DNA from: Calidifontimicrobium sp035325925
GTDB lineage: Bacteria; Pseudomonadota; Gammaproteobacteria; Burkholderiales; Burkholderiaceae_C
Assembly: GCF_035325925.1 (NCBI RefSeq)
Contig: NZ_DAOKZA010000011.1
Span: 1 to 64,000 of the forward strand
Direction of reading: 5' to 3'
Length of the DNA stretch: 64,000 nt
The notes under the pieces were generated by a model. The model was not told where the DNA came from, did not search any database, and saw only the letters and a list, made by a program, of their open reading frames with translations. Positions 33,788 to 43,597 of the stretch are shown in pieces. Numbering within the stretch: position 1 is the first letter of the stretch; the number at the start of each line of letters is the position of its first letter. The position numbers and the translations under genes were made by a program.

Positions 33788-34641
33788 AGCCCGTCGCCGT
33801 CGCCGCGGCGCCGGGCGATCGCCCGCGTCGCGGCCAGGACGCCGGGCCGCCGCCGACGGACCCCGCCACCGACCTGCGCACGCGCGTGCTCGACGCGCTG
33901 CGCGACATCGCCCCCGAGGCCGACCTCGCGGCGATCGCGCCGGCACAGCCGCTGCGCGACCAGGTCGACCTCGACTCGATGGACTGGTTGAGCCTGCTCG
34001 ATGCGCTCGGCGAACGCCTGGGCACCGCGCTGCCGCCGGGCAAGCTGGGCGCGGCGGCCAGCCTCGACGACCTCGTCGCGGCGCTGGGGCAGCCGCGCCG
34101 CGTCGCACGCCGACGCGCGCCGGCGTCGGCGCTGCGCGCGCGCGTGCACCGGCTCGACGACGGGCGGCGCGTGCGGGTGCGCCCGATCGTCGCCGCCGAC
34201 ACCGCGCTCGAGGCCGACTTCGTGCGCAATCTGTCGACCGCCTCGCGCTACAAGCGCTTCATGAGCAGCCTGCGCGAACTCACGCCGGCCAAGCTGAAGT
34301 ACTTCACCGACGTCGACCAGGTGCGCCACATCGCGCTGGCCGCCAGCGAGAGCGGCCAGCGCCGCCGCGACTGGATCGGCGTCGCGCGCTGCGTCGCCGA
34401 CCCCGGCGGCGACGCGTGCGAGTTCGCGGTGACCGTTGCCGACCCGTGGCAGCGCAGCGGGCTGGCCGGGGTGCTGATGCGCTCGCTGATCGCCGCCGCG
34501 CGCGCGCGCGGGCTGAAGACGATGCGCGGCGTGGTGCTGTCGGGCAACCGCCGCATGCTGCGGCTCGCGCGCCAGCTCGGCTTCAGCGTCGCGCACGAGG
34601 CCGACGAGCCCGGCACGGTGACCGTGACCCGCCCGTTGTGA
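33778..34641 (+). CDS. Fusion of acyl-carrier-protein domain and GNAT acetyltransferase
   Basis: A 287-residue two-domain protein. Residues about 32-105 form an acyl-carrier domain: LRTRVLDALRDIAPEADLAA and then DLDSMDWLSLLDALGERLG, with Ser67 as the likely phosphopantetheine site. Residues about 131-287 form a GNAT domain close to the protein-lysine acetyltransferase (Pat/PatZ) type: RYKRFMSSLRELTPAKLKYF and the acyl-CoA loop WQRSGLAGVLMRSLI (224-238), followed by LSGNRRMLRLARQLGF. The start ATG at 33778 overlaps the creatininase gene by 10 bp, so the two are coupled. The fusion implies acyl transfer from or to the tethered carrier. Function unknown. Confidence 0.82.
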   Translation: MALKPVAVAAAPGDRPRRGQDAGPPPTDPATDLRTRVLDALRDIAPEADLAAIAPAQPLRDQVDLDSMDWLSLLDALGERLGTALPPGKLGAAASLDDLVAALGQPRRVARRRAPASALRARVHRLDDGRRVRVRPIVAADTALEADFVRNLSTASRYKRFMSSLRELTPAKLKYFTDVDQVRHIALAASESGQRRRDWIGVARCVADPGGDACEFAVTVADPWQRSGLAGVLMRSLIAAARARGLKTMRGVVLSGNRRMLRLARQLGFSVAHEADEPGTVTVTRPL

Positions 34642-34817
34642 GCGCGCCTACGGCGCCGGCGGGCCCCGACGGCGACGAAGCCGACGTTGAGCGCGATGCC
34701 CTGCGCGAACGCGCGGTCGTGACGGGCCGGGTGCGTGCGCCGGGTGCGACGCCGCGTGCTCGTGGCCGTGCACGCCCGCCGGCGGATGCGCCGTGCCCCG
34801 ACGCTCGAGCGCCCCGG

Positions 34818-36467
34818 TCAGTAGCCGGCGACGAGCCCGTCGCGGCGCGCGTCGCTGGCGCCGACGCAGCCGTCGACCGCCGGGTCGCCGAGACGCCAGA
34901 TGAACTGGCCGGCGCCGAAGTCCTGGTAGCTGTCGGTCGACAACCGCACCTCGTGGCCGAGCGCACGCAGCCCGTCGACGACGCCAGCGTCGAACCCCGG
35001 CTCGACCAGCAGCGTGCCGTCGGCCCAGCGCCAGCGCGGCGCGTCGCAGGCGGTCTGAGGGTTCTGGCGGTGGTCGAGCATGCGCACCAGCGTCTGCAGG
35101 TGACCCTGCGGCTGCATGTCGCCGCCCATCACGCCGAAGCTCATCACCGGCGCACCGTCGCGGCTCAGGAAGCCGGGGATGATGGTGTGGAACGCACGCT
35201 TGCCCGGCGCGACGACGTTGACGTGCGCGGCGTCGAGCGTGAAGCCGTGTCCGCGGTTTTGCAGGCTCACGCCGTAACCCGGCACGACGACGCCCGAGCC
35301 GAACCCCATGTAGTTGCTCTGGATGAAGCTGACCATCATGCCGCTTTCGTCGGCCGCCGCGAGGTAGATCGTGCCGCCGCGCGGCAGGAGGCCGGAGCCG
35401 AAGTCCTGCGCGCGTGTCGGGTCGATCAGCCTGGCGCGCGACGCAAGGTAGTCGGCGTCGAGCAGCCGCGCCGGCGCGACGCGCATCGCGCGCGGGTCGG
35501 CGACGTGGCGGTACGCGTCGGCGAAGGCGAGCTTCATCGCCTCGATCTGCAGGTGCTGCGAGGCGACGCCGTCGACCGGCAGCGACGCGAGGTCGAAGTG
35601 GCGCACGATGCCCAGCGCCATCTGCGCCGCGATGCCCTGCCCGTTCGGCGGGATCTCGTGCAGCGTGTGGCCGCGGTACTCGAGCGCCAGCGGCTCGACC
35701 CAGTCGGCGCGGCAGGCCGCGAGGTCGGCTTCGGTGAGCGCGCCGCCGTGCGCACGTGCGTGCGCGGCGATCGCGGCGGCGACCTCGCCGCGATAGAAGG
35801 CCTCGCCGCGCGTGTCGGCGATCAGGCGCAGCGTGCGCGCGGCAGCGGGAAAGGCGAAGCGCTCGCCCACCTGCGGCGCCCGGCCGTGCGGAAGGAAGGC
35901 TTCGGCGAAGCCCGGCTGGCCGGCCAGTTCGGACCGTGCCGCCGCGGCCCACTTGTGCTGCACGACCACCGGCACCGCGTAGCCGCGCTCGGCCACGTCG
36001 ATCGCCGGTGCCAGCAGGTCGGCGAACGGCAGCTTGCCGAAGCGCTGCGACAGCTCGCACCAGCCGGCCACCGCACCGGGCACCGTCACCGAGTCCCAGC
36101 CGTGCTTGGGCGGGGTGGTGGCCGCGGCGCCGTGCCTCGAGCGGAAGTAGTCGGGCGTCCATGCCGCCGGCGCGCCGCCCGAGGCGTTCAGGCCGTGCAG
36201 CCGCGATCCGTCCCAGAGGATGCAGAACGCGTCGCCGCCCAGCCCGTTGCTGCACGGCTCGACGATGGCCATCACGGCCGCGGCGGCGATCGCCGCGTCG
36301 ACCGCGTTGCCGCCCGCGGCGATCATGCGCAGCCCGGCCTGCGCGGCCAGCGGATGCGAGGTGGCGACGAGGTTGCGCGCGAACACCGGCACGCGCACGC
36401 TGGGGTAGGGGTTGTCGTAGCGGAACATCGCGGGGGCCCCGCGGGCGCGGGGTGGTGGGCCGGACAT
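34818..36467 (-). CDS. Gamma-glutamyltransferase family protein (cytosolic type)
   Basis: A 549-residue Ntn-hydrolase precursor. Self-cleavage is expected at Thr in GLLPRGGTIYLAAADESG (about residue 358), giving the large and small chains. Other family features are SHPLAAQAGLRMIAAGGNAV (10 residues are typical), NGLGGDAFCILW, and SFIQSNYMGFGSGVVV with GVMGGDMQPQGH in the small chain. No signal peptide is visible, unlike secreted Ggt. It starts 7 bp after the FNR-like gene; a second Met at 36428 (MFRYDNPYPS) is equally plausible. The reaction may be glutathione or other gamma-glutamyl or acylase hydrolysis. Confidence 0.88.
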   Translation of the reverse strand: MSGPPPRARGAPAMFRYDNPYPSVRVPVFARNLVATSHPLAAQAGLRMIAAGGNAVDAAIAAAAVMAIVEPCSNGLGGDAFCILWDGSRLHGLNASGGAPAAWTPDYFRSRHGAAATTPPKHGWDSVTVPGAVAGWCELSQRFGKLPFADLLAPAIDVAERGYAVPVVVQHKWAAAARSELAGQPGFAEAFLPHGRAPQVGERFAFPAAARTLRLIADTRGEAFYRGEVAAAIAAHARAHGGALTEADLAACRADWVEPLALEYRGHTLHEIPPNGQGIAAQMALGIVRHFDLASLPVDGVASQHLQIEAMKLAFADAYRHVADPRAMRVAPARLLDADYLASRARLIDPTRAQDFGSGLLPRGGTIYLAAADESGMMVSFIQSNYMGFGSGVVVPGYGVSLQNRGHGFTLDAAHVNVVAPGKRAFHTIIPGFLSRDGAPVMSFGVMGGDMQPQGHLQTLVRMLDHRQNPQTACDAPRWRWADGTLLVEPGFDAGVVDGLRALGHEVRLSTDSYQDFGAGQFIWRLGDPAVDGCVGASDARRDGLVAGY

Positions 36468-36474
36468 GCGGCGG

Positions 36475-37182
36475 TCACTCGAGCAGGGCCAGCGCTTGCG
36501 CGTCGAGCACGCGGTAGCTGCGGCCGGTGCGGTCTAGCGCCGTGATCCAGCCCTGGCGGACGAAGTGGTTGATCGCGCGGCTGACGGTCTCGAGCTCGAG
36601 GTCGAGCATCGCGCCCATGTCGTCGCGGGCGAACAGCGTGGTCAGCGTCGGGTCGGCGTCGTGGCGCATCCTCAGCACCAGTTGGGCGACGCGGTGGCGC
36701 GCGCTGCCGAAGTTCAGCTCGGCGAGCCAGTCGTCGGCCTCGCGCAGCGAGCGGTGCCACTTCTGCATCAACTGGTGGTGCAGCCGCGGCGTGTCCTGGT
36801 TCAGGCGGTGGATCACCGCCGCCGGGATGCGGCACACGCCCACCGGCGTCAGCGCGACGGCGTCGCTCTCGTAGACCTCGGCGGCCAGCGCCTCGAGCCC
36901 GATCACGTCGCCGGTGCGCAGCACGCGCACGATGCGCGCGCGCCCGTCGTTGGCCATGCGCACCAGCTTGACCATGCCGGTGCGCAGCGTCATCACGCCC
37001 CTGACCGGCTCGCCGGCATGCACCAGCGTCGCACCGGCGTCGAACGCGAGGTCGTCGATCGGCGCGTGGATCAGTGCGAAGTCCTCCTCGCGCAGGTCGG
37101 CGAACAGCACCGACTCGCGGATGCCGCAGTTGCGGCAGTCGGCCGTGCCCCGCCACGCGGAGGCGGTCTTGATCGGAATCAT
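36475..37182 (-). CDS. Crp/Fnr-family regulator with incomplete FNR cysteine set
   Basis: A 235-residue CRP/FNR protein: beta-roll domain (about 25-140), dimer helix (141-165) and HTH (about 175-225; LFARDDMGAMLDLELETVSR with the FNR-like E--SR recognition pattern). FNR of E. coli binds [4Fe-4S] with C20-x2-C23-x5-C29 plus C122. Here Cys16 and Cys19 (ADCRNCGIRE) and Cys117 (VGVCRIP) are present, but no Cys replaces the third N-terminal ligand. It may bind a different cluster, or none, or sense redox or CO/NO. It lies 7 bp upstream of the gamma-glutamyltransferase gene. An FNR-like box covers its own start codon. Confidence 0.85.
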   Translation of the reverse strand: MIPIKTASAWRGTADCRNCGIRESVLFADLREEDFALIHAPIDDLAFDAGATLVHAGEPVRGVMTLRTGMVKLVRMANDGRARIVRVLRTGDVIGLEALAAEVYESDAVALTPVGVCRIPAAVIHRLNQDTPRLHHQLMQKWHRSLREADDWLAELNFGSARHRVAQLVLRMRHDADPTLTTLFARDDMGAMLDLELETVSRAINHFVRQGWITALDRTGRSYRVLDAQALALLE

Positions 37183-37194
37183 CGGGCGATTATC
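37169..37194 (-). promoter_or_regulatory. FNR-like box and -10 element on the start of the FNR-like gene
   Basis: TTGAT-N4-ATCAT (37169-37182) matches the FNR consensus TTGAT-N4-ATCAA at 9 of 10 positions and coincides with codons 1-5 of the gene. On the minus strand GATAAT (37194-37189) precedes the ATG by 6 nt. Binding at the box would cover the transcription start, the usual position for repression, so negative autoregulation is predicted. Confidence 0.45.
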
Positions 37195-37393
37195 GGGCGC
37201 AGGTCCGACCGCGACGCCCGGGCGGACATCGCCGGCGCGCCACCGCGTCGAGATCGGCGCTCCGGCGGCCCCGTGGGCACGCGAAGCCGCCGTCGAGTTG
37301 AGCGGCGTCGACGCGTCGATGGCGGTCGTGGTCCGGGGCTGCCGCTGCACGGTGGACACGCTGCGCGCGCGGCGGCGCCGTGGCAGGCGAACC

Positions 37394-37416
37394 GACGCCG
37401 CCCGCGCGGCGGCGTC
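37394..37416 (-). terminator. Hairpin downstream of tctA
   Basis: GACGCCGCC (37394-37402) pairs with GGCGGCGTC (37408-37416), a 9-bp stem with a 5-nt loop, 23 bp past the tctA stop on the minus strand. There is no T-tract. The rest of the 257-bp gap (37183-37439) shows no gene. Confidence 0.4.
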
Positions 37417-37439
37417 GACGACCGAACGCCTGCGTCGCG

Positions 37440-38951
37440 TCAGTCGGCTTCCTGGAACGCGACCTCGCGCTTGCGGCGGATCGACGGCAGCGCGACGATG
37501 ACCACCATCAGCGCCGCGGCGATCAGCAGCGACGCCGACAGCGGACGCGTCATGAAGGTGCTCCAGTCGCCGCGCGACAGCAGCAGCGCACGGCGCAGGT
37601 TCTCCTCCATCATCGGCCCGAGGATGAAGCCCAGCAGCAGCGGCGCCGGCTCGCAGCCGAGCTTCCAGAACGCGTAGCCGACGATGCCGAAGCCGGCGGC
37701 CATGAACACGTCGAAGTTGTTGTTGTTCAGCGTGTACAGCCCGATGCAGCAGAACGTCATGATGGCCGGGAACAGGAACCGGTACGGCACCGTCAGCAGC
37801 TTGATCCAGATGCCGATCAGCGGCAGGTTCAGCACCACCAGCATCAGGTTGCCGACCCACATCGACGCGATCAGCCCCCAGAACAGGTCGGGGTTGCTGG
37901 TCATCACCTGCGGGCCGGGCTGAATGCCCTTGATCGTCATCGCGCCGACCATCAGCGCCATCACCGCGTTGGGCGGGATGCCCAGCGTGAGCATCGGGAT
38001 GAACGAGGTCTGCGAACCGGCGTTGTTCGCGCTCTCCGGGCCGGCGACGCCCTGGATCGCGCCCTTGCCGAACGGCACGCGCGGGTTGCGCGTGATCTTC
38101 TTCTCGAGCGTGTAGGCGGCGAACGACGACAGCAGCGCGCCGCCGCCGGGCAGGATGCCCAGCATCGAGCCGAGCGCGGTGCCGCGCAGCACGGCGGGCG
38201 CCGCCTCCTTAAAGTCCTCCTTGGTCGGCCACAGGCCCTTGACGTCCTTCGTGAACACCTCGCGGTGCTCGGACGGACGGCTGAGGTTGGCCAGGATCTC
38301 GCCGAAGCCGAACACGCCCATCGCGATGGCGACGAAGTTGATGCCGTCGGTGAGTTCGGGGATGTCGAACGAGAAGCGCGGCACGCCGGAGATCACGTCG
38401 GTGTTGATCTGCCCGAGCAGCAGCCCGAGGATGATCATCGCGATGGCCTTGATCAGCGAGCCCGACGCCAGCACCACCGCGCCGATCAGGCCGAGCACCA
38501 TCAGCGAGAAGTACTCGGCCGGGCCGAACTTGAACGCGACCTCGGTCAGCGGCGGCGCGAAGGCGGCGATGATCATCGTGCCCACGGTGCCGGCGAAGAA
38601 CGAGCCCAGCGCCGCGGTGGCCAGCGCCGGACCGGCGCGCCCCTGGCGCGCCATCTGGTAGCCGTCGATCGCGGTGACCACCGACGCCGACTCGCCGGGG
38701 ATGTTGATCAGGATCGCGGTCGTCGAGCCGCCGTACTGCGAGCCGTAGTAGATGCCGGCCAGCATGATCAGCGCCGGCGTCGCGTCCAGCGCGTAGATGC
38801 TGGGCAGCAGCATCGCGATCGTCGCCACCGGCCCCAGCCCGGGCAGCACGCCGATCAGCGTGCCGAGCAGGCAGCCGAGGAAGGCGTAGGCGAGGTTCTG
38901 GAACGACAGCGCCGTCTGGAAGCCCAGCGACAGGTTGGCGATCAGGTCCAT
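37440..38951 (-). CDS. tctA: Tripartite tricarboxylate transporter, large permease TctA
   Basis: A 503-residue membrane protein with about 11-12 helices, the large subunit of a TTT-type secondary uptake system for carboxylates. Signatures are LGTLIGVLPGLGPVATIAML (about 30-49), YYGSQYGGSTTAILINIPGE (about 73-92) and GFGEILANL. It lies 10 bp after tctB on the same strand. No periplasmic binding protein (TctC/Bug) gene is in the window. Orphan Bug proteins elsewhere in Burkholderiales genomes often serve such permeases. Confidence 0.94.
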   Translation of the reverse strand: MDLIANLSLGFQTALSFQNLAYAFLGCLLGTLIGVLPGLGPVATIAMLLPSIYALDATPALIMLAGIYYGSQYGGSTTAILINIPGESASVVTAIDGYQMARQGRAGPALATAALGSFFAGTVGTMIIAAFAPPLTEVAFKFGPAEYFSLMVLGLIGAVVLASGSLIKAIAMIILGLLLGQINTDVISGVPRFSFDIPELTDGINFVAIAMGVFGFGEILANLSRPSEHREVFTKDVKGLWPTKEDFKEAAPAVLRGTALGSMLGILPGGGALLSSFAAYTLEKKITRNPRVPFGKGAIQGVAGPESANNAGSQTSFIPMLTLGIPPNAVMALMVGAMTIKGIQPGPQVMTSNPDLFWGLIASMWVGNLMLVVLNLPLIGIWIKLLTVPYRFLFPAIMTFCCIGLYTLNNNNFDVFMAAGFGIVGYAFWKLGCEPAPLLLGFILGPMMEENLRRALLLSRGDWSTFMTRPLSASLLIAAALMVVIVALPSIRRKREVAFQEAD

Positions 38952-38961
38952 GGCGTGCCCC

Positions 38962-39423
38962 TCAGCCGATGAACTTCGGCCACAGCGGGATCGTCAGGCC
39001 CAGACCCCAGATGAAGATGAACCAGCTCGCCACCGTCAGCACGACACTGCTGGCGATGGCCTCGCCCCAGTGGAACTCGTCGCCGGCGAGCGCCGACACG
39101 ACGATCATCAGCGGCAGCGCGACCACCATGCCCAGCGACGGCAGCGTCAGCCCGAACAGCACCACGGCCGCCGTGAGGATCGACAGCGGCCGCCACGCAA
39201 TGCGGCCCACCGGTTCGCCGTCGTCGGTCTCGATGGTCAGCGCAGAGAACAGGATCAGCGCGCCGAGCAGCGCGAGGAGCACGCCCAGACCGAAGGGGAA
39301 GTAGCCGGGCCCGGGGCGTGCCGAGGCGCCGAAGCTGTACGACGTGGCGCCCCACGCGAAGGCGATTCCCACCGCCATGAACATCACACCCGACCAGAAG
39401 TCCTTCTGGCTCTTGATCTTCAT
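38962..39423 (-). CDS. tctB: Tripartite tricarboxylate transporter, small membrane subunit TctB
   Basis: A 153-residue protein with four predicted helices (about 10-28, 43-62, 80-110 as two close segments, and 125-147) and the TctB opening KSQKDFWSGVMFMAVGIAF with a GPGYFP loop near residues 38-43. TctB is the poorly conserved companion of TctA in carboxylate uptake. A G-rich ribosome binding site (rich in AGGGGG) precedes the ATG. It is the first gene of tctB-tctA, with a plausible sigma70 promoter at 39458-39486. Confidence 0.9.
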   Translation of the reverse strand: MKIKSQKDFWSGVMFMAVGIAFAWGATSYSFGASARPGPGYFPFGLGVLLALLGALILFSALTIETDDGEPVGRIAWRPLSILTAAVVLFGLTLPSLGMVVALPLMIVVSALAGDEFHWGEAIASSVVLTVASWFIFIWGLGLTIPLWPKFIG

Positions 39424-39457
39424 CGCCCCCCCTGCTGAGCCTGCGACATCGCGGACG

Positions 39458-39486
39458 ATTCTAGGCAGCGGCCTGTTGCGGGCGAA
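39458..39486 (-). promoter_or_regulatory. Predicted sigma70 promoter of tctB-tctA
   Basis: On the minus strand TTCGCC (39486-39481), an exact 17-bp spacer, TAGAAT (39463-39458, 5 of 6 matches to TATAAT). The start site would be about 28 nt before the tctB ATG. The -35 match is only 3 of 6. Confidence 0.5.
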
Positions 39487-39555
39487 TGTGGATTACGCTT
39501 ACGCGCCGCCGGTGTCCCAGCTCGCGCGCGAGCCGCGGCGCAGCGCCACGTCGGG

Positions 39556-41340
<1,785 letters not shown>

Positions 41341-41410
41341 CGTGGCGGGCGGGGGTCGGTCGCGTGCAGTGTGCCATCGGCCGTGCGCGCGTGCGGCCGC
41401 AGCGCCCGGC

Positions 41411-42163
41411 CTACGGCGGCGGCCACGGCCGCAGCATCCTCAGCCACTTGCGCGCCGGCAGCGCGTAGCGTTGCTCGATCGCCGCGGCGCGTTCGAGCAG
41501 CTGCGCGCGCGCCGGCAGCGGCACGCCGCGCGCGGCCACCGCGATGCTGTTGCCCTCGCGCGTCGGGCGCAGCGACCACGGCACGTCGGCGCCGAAGGCC
41601 TCGGCGATGCGCGACATGCTCTGCGCGTGGCTGGCACGGCGGCCGAACAGGTTGACGGTCATCACGCCGCCGTCGGCGAGCACGGCGTGGCACGCGGCGT
41701 AGAACGCGGCGTCGTCGAGCACCGGCGCGGCGGCATCGTGGTCGTAGAGGTCGACCTGCAGCACCTGCACGCTGCCGCGGTGGCCCGGCTCGGCGAGCCA
41801 GCGCGCCGCGTCGCCTTCGACCACCTGCAGCCGGTCGTCGTCGTCGCCGAGGCGGAAGCAGTGGCGGCACGCGGCGATCACGCTCGGGTTGAGCTCGACC
41901 GCCGTGGTGCGCATCTTCAGCACGCGGTGGCAGTAGCGCGTCAGCGCGCCGGCGCCCAGCCCGAGCTGCACCGCGTGGCCCCGGGTCAGCTCGGCGGGAT
42001 CGCGCCACAGCATCCACGCCATCATGCGCTGCACGTACTCGAGTTCGATGCGCAGCGGCGTGCGCAGCCGCATCGCGCCCTGCACCCACGGCGTGCCCAG
42101 GTGCAGGTAGCGCACGCCCTCGTGCTCGGACACCGTGGCCTCGGCCAGCACGACGCGGCCCAT
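41411..42163 (-). CDS. Spermidine-synthase-like methyltransferase-fold protein
   Basis: The 250-residue protein has a Rossmann methyltransferase fold of the spermidine synthase superfamily: AVQLGLGAGALTRYCHRVLK (motif I, about 66-85), TAVELNPSVIAACRHCF (acidic residue binding the donor), VEGDAARWL (motif II) and VLQVDLYDHDA. The typical polyamine-site tail (the GGGD motif in place of GLGAG) is not conserved, so true spermidine synthesis is doubtful; it may be a 'spermidine synthase-like' (SpeE paralogue) protein. The ATG shares its first base with the stop codon of the upstream glycosylase gene. Confidence 0.75.
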   Translation of the reverse strand: MGRVVLAEATVSEHEGVRYLHLGTPWVQGAMRLRTPLRIELEYVQRMMAWMLWRDPAELTRGHAVQLGLGAGALTRYCHRVLKMRTTAVELNPSVIAACRHCFRLGDDDDRLQVVEGDAARWLAEPGHRGSVQVLQVDLYDHDAAAPVLDDAAFYAACHAVLADGGVMTVNLFGRRASHAQSMSRIAEAFGADVPWSLRPTREGNSIAVAARGVPLPARAQLLERAAAIEQRYALPARKWLRMLRPWPPP

Positions 42164-42672
42164 CACGCCACCTCGCAGGCCTGCAGCGCCTCGCGCCAGG
42201 CCGCGAGCTTGCGCTCGAACGACCAGCTCGCGTTGGCCGGGCTCGTCGACGGCAGCCGCAGCACGGGCACGCCGAGCGCGCGCGTGACGCGCATCGCGCG
42301 TGCCGACTCGCCGCCGTTGTGCGCGATCGCGCGCAGCGTCGGCGTGCGCCCGACCAGACCGGCCAGGTCGTTGAGCCGCGCGTCCTCGATCGCACTGTCG
42401 AGGCTGCCTTCGCGACGGCACGCGGCGTAGACGTCCCAGATCGCCAGCGCGCGCCGGCGCACCTCGTCGAGACGCTGCGGATACGGCATCGCGACGAGGT
42501 CGACGCCCCACAGGGCCGAGAGGATCGGCCAGAAGTGGTTGCGCGGGTGCGCGTAGTACTGCCGCGCGACCAGCGACGCAACGCCCGGAAAGCTGCCGAG
42601 CACGAGCAGCCGCGCGCCGGGGGCGACCACCGGCGGCAGTCCGACGAGCGGCGGCGGCCGTCGCCGGCTCAC
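42163..42672 (-). CDS. DNA-deoxyinosine (hypoxanthine/uracil) glycosylase, Mug-like
   Basis: A 169-residue member of the uracil-DNA glycosylase superfamily that removes deaminated bases. The signature LLVLGSFPGVASLVARQYYAHPRNHFW (given here as GSFPG and HPRNHFWPIL) and the C-terminal LRLPSTSPANASWS match the hypoxanthine-DNA glycosylase subfamily. The start is most likely GTG at 42672, whose GTGA overlaps the tatD stop codon; there is no in-frame ATG nearby. It is followed, with a one-base overlap, by the spermidine-synthase-like gene. It probably acts in base excision repair. Confidence 0.85.
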   Translation of the reverse strand: MSRRRPPPLVGLPPVVAPGARLLVLGSFPGVASLVARQYYAHPRNHFWPILSALWGVDLVAMPYPQRLDEVRRRALAIWDVYAACRREGSLDSAIEDARLNDLAGLVGRTPTLRAIAHNGGESARAMRVTRALGVPVLRLPSTSPANASWSFERKLAAWREALQACEVA

Positions 42673-43529
42673 GCCGCGGCCCCTGCCGCCTGCAGCGCCG
42701 CCATGCGCGGCAGCACGCGCCGCACGTTGGCGGCGGTCACCGCGGCGGTGTGCGCCACGCTGCAGTCGCGCAACGCGGCCAGCGCGGCGCCGATGCGCGG
42801 CAGCTCGGCCGGCTCGTTGCGCGCGACGGCGCCGGTGGCGCGTTCGGCCGCGGTGCGGTACAGCCACTGCGGCGCGATGTCGGGCGCGTCGGTCTCGAGC
42901 ACCAGCGCGTCGTCGGGCAGCGTCGCGGCGAGTTCGCGCAGCCGCAGCGCGCGCTCGAAGGTCATCGCGCCGCCGAAGCCCAGCGCGAAGCCGAGCTCGA
43001 CGAAGCCGCGCGCCTGCTGCGCGCTGCCGTTGAAGGCGTGCGCGATGCCGCCGCGAACCCCGATGCGGCGCAGTCCGGCGAGCAGGGCGTCGGCCGAGCG
43101 GCGCACGTGCAGGATCACCGGCAACGCCGCGTCGCGCGCGATCCTCAGTTGCTCGACGTAGAAGCGCGTCTCGCGTTCGCGGCGCGGGTCGCCGGCCGGC
43201 GGCGGCACGAAGTGGTCCAGCCCGACCTCGCCGACCGCCACCAGCCGCGGGTCGTCGCGCCAGCGCCGCAGCGCGTCGCGCAGACGGTCGAGGTCGGCGT
43301 CGGCGGCGCGCGGCACGTACAGCGGGTGGATGCCCAGCGCATACGCCAGGCCGTGGCGGTGCGCCAGCGCGCGCACGGCCTCGAACGACGCCACGTCGAC
43401 CGCCGGCAGCACCATGGTATCGACGCCGGCGGCGCGCGCGCGCGCCACGACCGTGTCGCGGTCGGGCGCGAACTCGGCGGCGTCGAGGTGGCAGTGCGAA
43501 TCGATCCACCGTGGCTGCGGGTCGGGCAT
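42669..43529 (-). CDS. TatD-family metal-dependent hydrolase/DNase
   Basis: A 286-residue amidohydrolase-fold nuclease. Metal-site motifs are WIDSHCHLD (about 8-16), GEVGLDHF (Glu near 97), ILHVRRSADAL (His near 133), IAHAFNGS (His near 158) and LETDAPD (Asp near 208). The start at 43529 (MPDPQPRWIDSHCHL) places the first motif correctly; an ATG at 43625 would add 32 unrelated residues. It is coupled to the downstream glycosylase gene by a GTGA overlap, which suggests a DNA repair or degradation theme. Divergent from the protease gene (68-bp gap). Confidence 0.9.
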   Translation of the reverse strand: MPDPQPRWIDSHCHLDAAEFAPDRDTVVARARAAGVDTMVLPAVDVASFEAVRALAHRHGLAYALGIHPLYVPRAADADLDRLRDALRRWRDDPRLVAVGEVGLDHFVPPPAGDPRRERETRFYVEQLRIARDAALPVILHVRRSADALLAGLRRIGVRGGIAHAFNGSAQQARGFVELGFALGFGGAMTFERALRLRELAATLPDDALVLETDAPDIAPQWLYRTAAERATGAVARNEPAELPRIGAALAALRDCSVAHTAAVTAANVRRVLPRMAALQAAGAAA

Positions 43530-43597
43530 GCCCCGGATGATGCACGATGGCATCGCCCGTGCTACCGTAGGCACGAGCCTCGGTCGGGAAGACGCCG

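Noticed and set aside
34498..34511. Alternating CG run (possible Z-DNA)
   Set aside because: It lies inside the GNAT coding region as Ala-Ala-Arg-Ala-Arg codons and needs no other explanation.
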